A stretch of 64,000 nucleotides of DNA from Formicarius rufipectus (lineage: Eukaryota; Chordata; Aves; Passeriformes; Formicariidae), in the NCBI GenBank assembly GCA_013399695.1, contig VXAU01001099.1:4226241-4290240 (forward strand), read 5' to 3'. The notes below the pieces were generated by a model. That model saw only the letters and a program-made list of their open reading frames with translations, was not told the DNA's origin and made no database searches. Below are positions 37,801 to 48,300 of the stretch, in pieces. Position numbers and translations under genes: made by a program. Each line of letters begins with the position of its first letter. Position 1 is the stretch's first letter.

Positions 37801-38960
37801 AAACAGGTTTATGCTATTATTCTGTTTTGAATCAGCTTGTTTGCTATTCTCATCTTAATAACTTTGCAATCAGTGAACTGATTTCCATCCAAATTTCTGT
37901 CAAAGTTGACACTGGAATAAGGACCTCACAGATTCCTACATATTTCAGGGAAACAGGCAGCATATAGGACAAAGAAGGAGGGCCCCTAATGACAGGCAGA
38001 CAGCAAGCAATGCACATTGCAGAGGAGCATTGAGAATGATTCCTTGCTCCAGAAAAACTTAGATTTGTTCTCACATCTTTTTAGACACCCAAGAATCCAG
38101 CTCTAAAATCCAAATCTGTAAAAAAAACCCTAGCTCTGTTAAAAACAAGCTTCTGCAATCCCTTCTTCTGTTTTGCTCTGCTGTATGCACAAGTGCTTAT
38201 ATATCCGGTCTCTAGTTATATAGAGACTGTGACTACACAGAGAACAGAATTGTTCCTTCAGAGTCACAGGGTGTGAGGCTGAAGGAAAGCAGCAGGTTGC
38301 CAGTGCTCAGTACGGAAGTAAGATGATACATTTATTCTTAGGTACAAATCCTGGAAGTCAGCATATAATCAATCACACTGTGTTTATATATTTACACCTC
38401 TGGGTTCCATCAGAGAGCATGGGAGGAGTTTTTCTGATCTGCCCCATCAGGATTTCCTAATCTCCCAAGAGGTCCCTAGAGCAAGATTGGGAAGATGAGG
38501 GTATGTTTCTTGTCTTGCAAGAAAAGAGAAGCTGTTTCCTCACTGCACTGGTGGCATGTGGGAATGTGTCTAGGTCATTCTGTAGAGGGGAGAGCTGGAG
38601 CTTGTCCTGCCATGAGGCACAGCCTTGAGGCAGCCTGGGCTATTGGCAGTCTAGAAAGTCACCCCATAAACCAAAGCAACAAAAAAACCCCACAAGGTTT
38701 CTGATGGACACTCACAGCTAGAAAATTTACAGCTCAAAAAAATTCCCTCACAGCTGGCATTCGAAAGGTTAATGGGTGGGTAGCTTTGGTGTCTCACTTC
38801 AGCCCAGCAAAGTCAATAAGAAGTAAAGGAAACCAGGGCCACAACACATTGAACTTTGACAAAAGAAATGATTAACTTGGCTTCTAAGGAATACAAATCC
38901 TGTCTTTGCCAGTGTAAATAGGATGCAAATATGATTGCTTTCATCCTACACTCTCTAATG
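34851..38960. other. Intronic stretch without gene
   Basis: Apart from a CTCF-like motif at 36723-36734, nothing is recognised. GC content is somewhat higher up to about 35100, without CpG enrichment. Confidence 0.55.
36723..36734 (-). promoter_or_regulatory. CTCF-like core motif
   Basis: On the reverse strand this reads CCACTAGGTGTC, which agrees with the CTCF core CCASYAGRKGGC at 11 of 12 positions. It sits in a short patch that retains several CpGs (ttccgcgatagggcacgg follows it). It is a motif match only. Confidence 0.3.
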
Positions 38961-39013
38961 TCTATTCCTTTTCTTTTTTTTTTTTTTTTTTCCTTTCTGT
39001 TTAACCTGAGCAG
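38961..39013 (+). promoter_or_regulatory. KALRN: Polypyrimidine tract and tandem GAGCAG acceptor of the SH3 exon
   Basis: There is a run of 18 T (38974-38991) inside a 39-bp pyrimidine tract, followed by tttctgtttaacctgagcag. The last six bases form a GAG-CAG tandem acceptor. The CAG at 39011-39013 is the likely site because G before AG is disfavoured. Using the upstream AG would add one glutamine between DSDK and LSGG. A possible branch-point adenine lies in ctctaatg just left of the tract. Confidence 0.7.
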
Positions 39014-39260
39014 TTGTCTGGAGGGTGTGAACTAACTGTGGTGCTCCAGGACTTCACAGCGGGCCACAGCAGCGAGCTGAGCATTCAGGTGGGGCAGACA
39101 GTGGAGCTGCTGGAGAGGCCAAGTGAAAGGCCAGGCTGGTGCTTGGTCCGGACCACGGAGCGCAGCCCACCTCAGGAGGGTCTGGTCCCCAGCAGTGCTC
39201 TCTGCATTTCCCATTCCCGCAGCAGTGTGGAGATGGATTGCTTCTTCCCTTCAGGAAAAG
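39014..39260 (+). CDS. KALRN: Kalirin exon: first SH3 domain
   Basis: This is a 247-bp exon: 82 codons from phase 0, ending one base into a codon (G|). It reads LSGGCELTVVLQDFTAGHSS, then ELSIQVGQTVELLERPSERP, then GWCLVRTTERSPPQEGLVPS, then SALCISHSRSSVEMDCFFPSGK. SH3 landmarks are visible: the VVLQDF strand (ALYDY position), the acidic RT-loop region around SSELSIQVGQ, the tryptophan of PGWCLVRT, and the proline of EGLVPSSAL. The GHSSEL..VELLERPSERPGW wording is kalirin's; TRIO differs (CNSNEL..VEVLERLHDKPDW, from memory). The donor is aaag|gtaggc. SH3-1 helps autoinhibit the first GEF domain and binds proline motifs in the long isoforms. It is absent from kalirin-7. The exon's last residues, PSGK, differ from mammalian PLVK as I recall it. 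Reading through the donor gives a stop ending at 39319. Confidence 0.96.
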
Positions 39261-39319
39261 GTAGGCAACAATCCGGCAGGCTTAAGATTGTTTTGGATTT
39301 TCCCTTTTGTATCATGTAA

Positions 39320-42300
39320 GTGCCAAGCTTCTTGGGCTGCTCCTGCAGTCAGCGTGGGTACAACACTGTTCAGTCGTTGGTGACTTTTGTTCCCAGGTCT
39401 CTGTGAACGGGCACAGCACAAGCCTGACTCCATGTCCATGAATCCATGTTTGTACGTGTGCGTCCTTTGCTATGTGGTAATCATTATTGTCTTTTGATTC
39501 TGGATAAAAGTAACACCTTTAAACAAGCAAGGGACTATTCTCAGTGCCTAATGGCCTAGAGGGAGGGAAAGTCATGCTGTGAATATACCCAGGATACCCC
39601 AAATTGTGGATATGTTATTTTATGAGCACCACAGTGCTCACCAGTTCATGTTCTTTTAGTATACCCCTACTGCCTGTCTGTAATTGCAAAGAGCCCACCA
39701 GTGAGCACTGGTACACACTACTGCCTTTTGAACTGGAGATGTCATGTCTAATGGCACAGTACAGTGGGGAAAGAATACAATCAGTGTGCAACAAAACACA
39801 TCCCTGGTATTATCCTGAAAGCTTAGGCTTCACCGCAGTGAATGGTGAAATATTGTGCATCTCTGTGATGTCTGTGGCCGCCGTTCTGTTCTGAGCAATG
39901 TGTGTCCCACATACAGCATCCACGTAACCAGGCTTAGGAGGTGCTGCAGAGTGATAGTCCAGAACTGGTTGAGCTCAGTGGGACCAGAGCAGGTCTCCTT
40001 TTGGCTGTGGCCCCACTTCTGGCCATGCACAATGCAAGTAAGGTCCAGGTAGGAAAGGCTCATATCATCCCACTCCTGACTTGAAGCCTGCAACCTGCAC
40101 TGGCTTTTTAAATCTTTTCCCCTCTGCATTAAGAGAAATAGAATTTGATCCATTGTTAGTTGAGCAAGTTAAGCTCGGTGGTTTTGTTTGTTTGGAGAAA
40201 AAGCACTGAAACTGAGCTGTAGTCCAGCCCTCCCACGGCAGAGCCTGGGAGAGGGAGTGGCACACACCCAGGACAGAGCAGCACTGCAGGGCCGGGGTCT
40301 GCTATCACAGTTTCCCTTAAAGAGGCCTTTGATCCAAATCTGAGGGAGGAGAGCTCATCTTCTCCTCTCACATCTGATCCCCTCAGCTATCAGTTCTGTC
40401 TGCTGTGTGAACTCCAAACTCCTCCTGCATGTCTTAGACCCGCTGCCACCTCTCCTCCCTGCTGCATGCCCAGGGTCCTGCCCTGCTGCTGCCACCACAG
40501 GAGCCTGTCCTGGTCCTCAGCTCCCTGCTGGGAAGTGTTGCAGTTGCTTATATGCAAATTAAATCTGTGAATAAACAGAAAGGTAAAGCTGAGAGTCAGC
40601 CCGGTGTGAGAGCAGCCACTGCCTGGCATGACTCACAGGGAGCCAGGGGGGCACAAGTCAGGCTTGTGTCCTCTGCTGAAGGGCACTGGGTGACACCACT
40701 CAAACTTCATTTGAGAGCACCAGGTTGTAGTGCTTTTGCTTAAATGAATCTAAAAATTGCAAGAGTAGGCTGTGAAAAGGGAGGCAGGAAGTCCTGAGGA
40801 TGGAGACAGGGTGGTGCAAGGGCTGGAGGCTGGCAGGGCACATGGGAACTCTGCTTTTGGCATGATTGCACGAGCTCCAGGTCACTATTGCACTGCAGGT
40901 ATGGCAGGATGGGCACAGTGCCAGGCTGTGGCTGGAGGGCCAGAGCTGGCACGTACCTGGAAGCCACCAGGCTGTGTCAGCAGGGCACTGAGCCTTTGCT
41001 AGCATGTTTTGCCTGCCTGTGGGCAGGTTCTCTCACTTGACATGCTGCCACAGCTCCCAGGTTGAAGCCAGCTCTTGGGCCAGCAGGTACCAAGTGAGTT
41101 TGAGCCCACTTGGCTCCAGCCTGGTATTCATGGCCTTTATTTCCTTATATCTCTTTCTTCCTTGGCCTATTTTCTTCCTGTCTGTACCAAAGCTGTATCA
41201 GGGAGCCTTGGAATTAATGGACTCTCCAGAAGTGCAACTAGAAATAATAAAAACAACCACCCAATCCACAATTTTGGCCAGAGTACAGCAAATAGCCTCT
41301 GTGTCTAATCAGTTCTCCTTCTATTAGGAAAACAGGAAATTGTTTAAACTGAATGAACAGATGCTGGGAATAAAGAGGGGTAAGTTTAAAGGGGAAAATG
41401 CAGTAGCTGCTGAAAGAGCCTGCTGGTCTCATGAGATGCTGGAAAGGTTAGCATCATAAAAAGCTTCTGACTGGGCAGAACTGAGTCTTTCTCTACTTCC
41501 AAGAGCTTCAGGCGCTGGTTGGATGCAGAATCCCTTTGTCCAGGCTTCCAAAATTTTTAGCCTTTTTCTACAACCCAGAGCAAAGGCTGGCACATCTTAT
41601 ATCAACATCAGTGATGTTCCCTGTCTGCTTCAAGTACATAAACATACACAGTTGCAGAAAAGCAGGTTAACAGCTGAATTTTGCTTGCAACTACCAAGAC
41701 ACATAATTCTTTGCTATTACAAGCACTGTAATTTCAAGAACAGAAGGTACCTATACTCAAAACTTAACATTTCTAGTAATAGCATTTGCCATCTATTTTA
41801 GAAATATGGAGAGTTTTACCAAGTATGAAAACATAGTTATATCTGCATAGAGGGACATGGCAAATTAACTCTGTTTGGTCCTATTATAACTTGTGGTGGA
41901 GTGTAAATGTAAATCATGACTTACAGAAGCTACCTACTATCCTTGAAGTGAAAGAGTAAAGAAAGTAATACATCAGCCAAGACCTGAAGAGCAGTAGATT
42001 CGGTGGGATCACCAGAACATTTTGTAAACCCTCAGTGCAAGTCTTCATCAAACCTTTTTAAACAATCTAACTGAAAGCCACTGGAAATACAAAACCAGAC
42101 TTCACAACCGAACACGTGCTCTGGCTCTTCCTCACCCTTTTACACTATTCCTTTGAAAATAGGTGGTGAATTAGCATAAAATATTGCAAATGGAAAAACG
42201 TGATGTGAAGCTAACAGAAGAGAATGCTTCCTACCTTTTGTAATGAAATATCTGTACAGATCTCTGTTGATCAGTGAAAGTGCAGAGACTGTAAGGTAAG

Positions 42301-45300
42301 GACTGGTCTCTCAGCCTTCCATCTGACTCCTGTCTGTGTCCCTTGGAGGATACAGATTGGATTTTTTTTCATGACCTGACTCCAGCTCAATGCACAAGTA
42401 TCCTCCATCCTTTTGCATGATCTGACAGTGTTTGCAACTACCCTCTGTAAAAAAGCAAGCAGGTTTCTGAAATTAACCTTTTTCAAGTAATTTACAGATG
42501 ACTGAGTAAAAGGAAGTCTGCAGTCTCTGTTACTGTACTCTAGAATTTGCAGGATGGTTTTTGGGTTTTGTTGGGTTTTTTGGGAAAAAGAAAGGTCTGT
42601 GATACCAGGAATGATGCTCTGTTTGAACTATCCCACATGATTAATTACAGGAAAGCTGTGAGATTTATTTATTTCTCTTTTACCTTATAATTGAGATCTA
42701 AAGTATTAAGTTATAAATTTCAAATAAAGAGAGAAATCCACTTGGATGGAAAACAACCTAGCCAATATTCATTAAGCACATTGCCACAAGCGTTTTCCTG
42801 GTGTCAACCTATTAACTTTGAATGATTCCAAATTTGAATTTGGCCCATTAGATGAATCTTGATTGTAAAAAGTCTTGTCTTACGACCTCTTACACAGCAT
42901 TTTTCTTGTAACATCAAACGCAAAGGATAATTCAAAGTGTAACAAAAGTTATTTCTTGCAGTAATTTTAAGCAACTTACAAAAAGAAAGTGCTAAAAAAG
43001 AGATAGGGTTTCACAGCACTTGTTTTGGATTGATGAAATGTGAAAGGAAGGTCCTGCTCAGGATCCCAAGCCAGATCCTGCCCACAGGATACTCATGTCT
43101 GGTGCATATCTCTGGAGGAGATGAGGACTATATTTTTTTAGGATGCTATGCAAACATCTTGCTGTGCAGGCAGACAGCCACTTAACAGTAGGGCTTTGGT
43201 GGCAGTGGTGGGTCCTTGTGACAGAGCAAACAGACAAACAGTTGGATCTCTTTCAGCTGAAGAGGGAACATAGATCTTGCAAAGCACATGTTAGCAGAGT
43301 GAGCATCTTACCTGCACTTCCCAGACAGGCCACTTTGGCCTGGTTCATCAACTGGGAAAGCACCAGACTGTGGGCAGGAGGGACAGGAGTTTTGGTGCTG
43401 TGCGGGTCATGGGTTATGTGTTGGGAGGGTCTCCTACACGATCCTGCAGCCTGAGAGAGCCTGTGGCTGGTAGGTGTGATGGCAGATTAGTGTGCAAAGC
43501 TGGTCAGGCTAATCTGGCTTATGTTGCATTTAAAAGTCTCTTTCCTTCAGTTCCTGGTCTCAGAAGAATCATCTTTGTAGGGAGAAGCATACTTGTTTCT
43601 TCCTACATCTCTTTTTAAGAACATCTTGGATTTTAGTGCAGGAAAGGAGTCTAGGCTGCTTTTATTGTATCTCAGTTCTTGTTGGGTATTGAATTGTGAT
43701 CTGCATTGGCTCATGGGCTTTCTCTGTTGTGTTTTAAGCAATCTCTGTTGCAAATGTATTCAATGGTAATGATTTCTGATGTCCCAGGGGAGCTGTGTGA
43801 GGACAATTCAGAAGTTTTAAGCTTTCAGAATTCAGAAGCTGCATTAAACCTTCGTTTGTCCTTGTAGAGGCTGAGAAATTGTTTTTGTTTTTGAAAGCCT
43901 TAATGAAGAGCAGTTGATTAAAATGTTTGCAAGGCTCTGAACTAAAGGAAACATTTCATTAGGTAACAAAGTTGATTTAACTGGTACACAAACAGGTCAT
44001 GGGGTTTCTATTAAACAATATTCAGGCTCCCATTGTCAATATAAATATGCAATATTTAAATAAAAAAACTCAAACCCTCACCTCTAATCCTGATAATGTT
44101 CCAACAAGGGTGTTCAGAATCAAAATTTTGTAGTATAGGCTGTATTTCAAGAGAGGTCATGTGGACCCCTTCTGCTGGCATTTAGTGCCTTATGGCATCC
44201 TTGTTACAGGTTCAAGACGTGGCTTACATAGAAAAATCACATCAAAAGAGTTTTTGCTGCATTTTCACTCCTTTGCAATGATAATAGAGCAGCTGGAAAC
44301 AAGTCAGTCAGCCAGCCTGGTGTGACATGGCACCAAGGCCTGCCGTGGCCCAGCTCAGGATGCTGCTCTGTCTCAGTGTACAAGTGTGGCTCCATGCAGT
44401 TGTGAGAGGAATGGGAAAAGATGAAAGAGCTCAAAACCACTAGGTTATTTCAGTCAGGTCACCTTTTCCTTTTTTTTCTTTCCTCTACTGTCTCCCTCCT
44501 GTCTCTCACAAAACAATGTCTCTCTGTCTTCACTTTCATGGCCCTTCACAGTTTTTTCCTATCATATCACTCCTTCCTCCCTCACTGGGCAATGTCTGCC
44601 CCAGAGCTGGAGTTCTGGTGTTGCCTCACTCCCCTACCTACTGGTATATTTGGATCCCAGACTTCTGTGCTTTTCCCTTTTTCAAAGTCCCTCTGTAAAA
44701 GAACTCAGACATCCATAAAGTGTCTGTCCTTAGGGTTATCCATGTTTATGCCTTCTCCTGGACTCTATTATCTCCAAAATAATAACAAAATGAACAAATA
44801 TTTAGCATCAGTTGGCAATATGGGTAAGGAAACCTGATTTTCATTGTGTCTAAGGGCTTGGCCAAGTCAGGGCTGAGAGGATGAGCCACACCTGTGTGGG
44901 GGTATTCCTGTCACTATGCCTGTAGCTCCACCAGAGATTTTACCTGTGGGGTACATCAAGAAAGCAAAATTACATTAACAAATCCTTGCCTAGTCAAGCC
45001 TAAGAGGCAGTGTTAGTCCAAGCACTAAGCTGGGCACAGTCTGACCAAGCATGGCAAACATGTGTCTTCCACTTCCACTACAAGTTGTGGGTGCAGATCG
45101 GATGGGGGCTGTTGGAGCCGTGCTCTCATGGCTCGTGAACAGCCCTGTTTCTCTGATGTGGTGTTTCTGTTTCATGATTTTTTCCCATTTTCAGTATGGC
45201 ACCACTAGATACTAACACCTACATTCAGCCACCTGGATTTGTTTAGGACATACCAGGTACCAGTAAATTCAATTATACTTACTGCTTCTGGTGCTTTGTT

Positions 45301-48300
45301 ATCTAATCAAAGCAAAAGACATCCAGTGCTCTACCTGGGACTTTATTTTTGTGGAGAAATACAATTCTGATGAATGCTTTGATAGAACAGGAAAGGCTAT
45401 TTTGGGGGAAGTTGCTTTGCTTTTGTACTGTGGATTTTTATTATTTTAAACACAGGAGTCTTTGTTTAAAACAGAGAAGGCCTGCAAATTTTCTTGTTTA
45501 CTTTGTCTTTGCTTCCCCTTCTGACAGGGGGTAAAATCGATCCACCTAGTCTCGTCAGCTTAATCCCAAATTTCATTGTACAGTGTCTGTGCTGGTTTTA
45601 TCACTGGAAAAAAACCTGGAGGGAAATTAAGATGCTGTGGCACACTGAGCTCACCAAGAATGCCAAGGGGTTCAACACCTGGTCTGGAAAGGGAACTGGA
45701 GAGAAACTCAGTGGTGGTACTGAGGGCAGGGGAAGAGGGATTGCAGGTCCAAAGAAGCTTTCTCTTATGGCCTCTCTGGACTTGCTTCCTCTCTTGCTTC
45801 TTTTTGCTCTTGCCTTGTTTCTGTCGGTCTGAGGTATTTAAACAGTACTCAGGTAGATGTGGCTAAGCACTTTAAGGTGAGGCAGAGAAGGAAAGCTGAG
45901 TTGCCAAAACATAACCAGGCATTCTCCCAACTCTTTGTTGTTTCTCTAAGACTCTCATGTCCTGCTGAAGTTTGCTTGTAAAGTCATTGTTGGAAGGCAT
46001 TTTCATGCTTTCACAGGGAATAATACCACTACTGCAGAGTTCTCCTCTGTGTCAGGCTCAGGACCACAGCTCCTCACACAGCCTGGACATACCTGGACAA
46101 GCAAGACTGCAGTCCAAATGGTGCTCACAGAGTCTAGGCAATGGTTGTTGTATTGAGAAAGGACTTTGGCTCCAGTTGTGGTACTGAGGTTCAAGAGACC
46201 AGATCAGGTATTATCCAAAGTGCTCTGCAGTTATCCAAGGGAGACTCCTACTGAAAATGATTTGAATACTCCTCTTATTAACTGCACAGGAACCTTATAG
46301 ATGCGTTCTGTTTCCTCTCCTTGGAGCTGTGGTGCCTCAGTGCAGTGCAGACACCAGAGCAAGCAGGCAGCATAGAGAGTTCAGTTTGTACCATGAGGTT
46401 TTATACAAGCTCTGAGCTGAAGCCAACAGCCATAACATCTCCATTCCTCCACCACACTTGTGAAAAACAAGCAGTCCGGAGGAAGGGTATAAAAATAGCT
46501 CCTTGAGTGAAATCTATTTCCTCTGTATTTTGTCGTGTGTCTTGAAATACATGTGGTGTGGTGGGAAAGGGGGAGTTGTTGTGTAGCGCTTGGCCCATGG
46601 AACCAACAGGAAGGTCATCCTCAAAGATCAACAGGAGCATGTGCAGCACTTGCATCTTCTGTTTCCTCTGAGGCCAGACTAAATTTAGCATTTTCACAGA
46701 TGGACATCAAACCATAATCCATCTAGAACTGTGGATGAAGAGTGGGATCTGGTTTTTGCTGTGTAACCAGCTTCAGTGCAGCAGTATTCATTATTACTTC
46801 ATGATTTTCTGCCTTGCTCAATAATCTGCCTGATCCTTTTGCCTGAAATGTTTAAAGTTTAAGCATGAAGGAAAAATGAACTGCTGGTTCTGGGTTCATG
46901 CCTGACATCCCTACAAACTTAAGGTCAAACTGTAAATGAAGTTTTTAATAGCACCATCACATAGACTGAACCTATGGTACTTATAAGAATTGCAGTAACA
47001 CAAATTCTAATGATTGATGATTTAGGCTTACCCAAAATGTTGCCTCCCCACTCTTTCAGCTTCCAGACAGTTAAAGGGACTAATCCTAAACATGGTATTT
47101 GCATCCTGCAACGCCTGTACACTGCTGGGCTAGTCCTTCCGTTGCTAATCTTAAACAAATATTTTATGAGAATGTTTTGAAGTGAACTAGTTCTGCTAAA
47201 AATCCCATTTCCCTGACTGGTCTGAGCCAGAGATAGGCAAACTGCAAAGCAAAGCACATGTGTATTAAATAATATATTTCCAGTAATAGAAATTATGTTT
47301 CTGTGTATCTGCTCCAGCCCACTGCACAGATTTGATATATTGATCCTGACACGAGAAGCCTGATTTTCCTGTCATTTACATAAGCATTTTGTCAGAGCAC
47401 TTGTTCCTAGGTTACACATTTTTCAAAAGAGCCTGAAACAATGTCAACTTTGCTTAGTTCAGGTTAAACCTAAATTTTAGAAAGCGGAGTTAATGTGCTT
47501 GTCACTATGATGGTCTAAAAGTCTAGAACATAAGGTCATTTATATAAATGCCAGCATATCCTTTTCCATTCATATTTACTGGTCTCATAAGGAACCTTAT
47601 CTCTTCTATAAAATGTTCCCTTTAACTCCAGAATTGTATTTTTCTTTTCTTAAAGGCAGTCTATGTTTGACTACATTTTTCTTAAATCTGTTTAACTAAG
47701 TCTCTCACAATTCAGAACAGGGTGACAGAGGTTAAACCATTCTTGTCCTTGGATGTCCTAAACATTTATTAAAAAATGCTATTTTACATATGTATCATAT
47801 ATTCTTCATAAATGCACAGAACAATTATTGAATCTGCAGAATTGACGAACAACAAAATATGTATTTTTTTCTTTCCAAAGTTTGCAAAATACAAATTAAA
47901 TTTTACACAGCATAAAAATAGAGATAATTGCTTGCATATTGCAGGAATGGTTGGGATAGCCTCCAGCCTCACTCAAGGTATGCCTTCCAACAGAAACAAT
48001 AATCATACACTTCACATAGTAAAGCATCCCTGACTTCTTTTAGGCAAGAAAGTTTGCAGCTCCTGAGAGTTGGTGACTCCTCTTTTCATGGAGTGAAGCT
48101 AAGGTTCCATTTTTTTCACCAATAACATTAAACTGCCTGATGCCAAACTACAGGGGTTTTATTGCCCTTTTCTTTTTCAAGCCAAAAAGATTACAAGTTC
48201 AACAGTAGCACCCAGTGTTCATATTTTAAGGGCATTTTTCTGTTTTCCGCACTGGGCAGGAACACTGAAATCTTTGAACTCAAGACACACTTCTAACAAG

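Larger units (their letters stand above)
2652..39013 (+). other. KALRN: Large KALRN intron (36,362 bp)
   Basis: The intron runs from gtagga at 2652 to ctgagcag at 39013 and joins the linker exon to the SH3 exon in phase 0. It contains a MIR-like SINE scrap, a 34-bp inverted-repeat element, an A-rich tract with a CR1 scrap, small hairpins, and isolated CRE-, RFX- and CTCF-like motifs, each listed separately. All open frames inside are short or begin with non-ATG codons and match nothing I recognise. I looked for a kalirin-7 terminal exon by scanning the + strand for a Tyr-Val codon pair that completes STYV before a stop, and found none. Confidence 0.85.

Noticed and set aside
251..39260. TRIO rather than KALRN
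   Set aside because: The linker (NTVDSDK), the PH tail (KEPIQLPKTPAKQRNNS) and the SH3 wording (VELLERPSERPGWCLVRTTERS) fit kalirin and differ from TRIO as I recall it.
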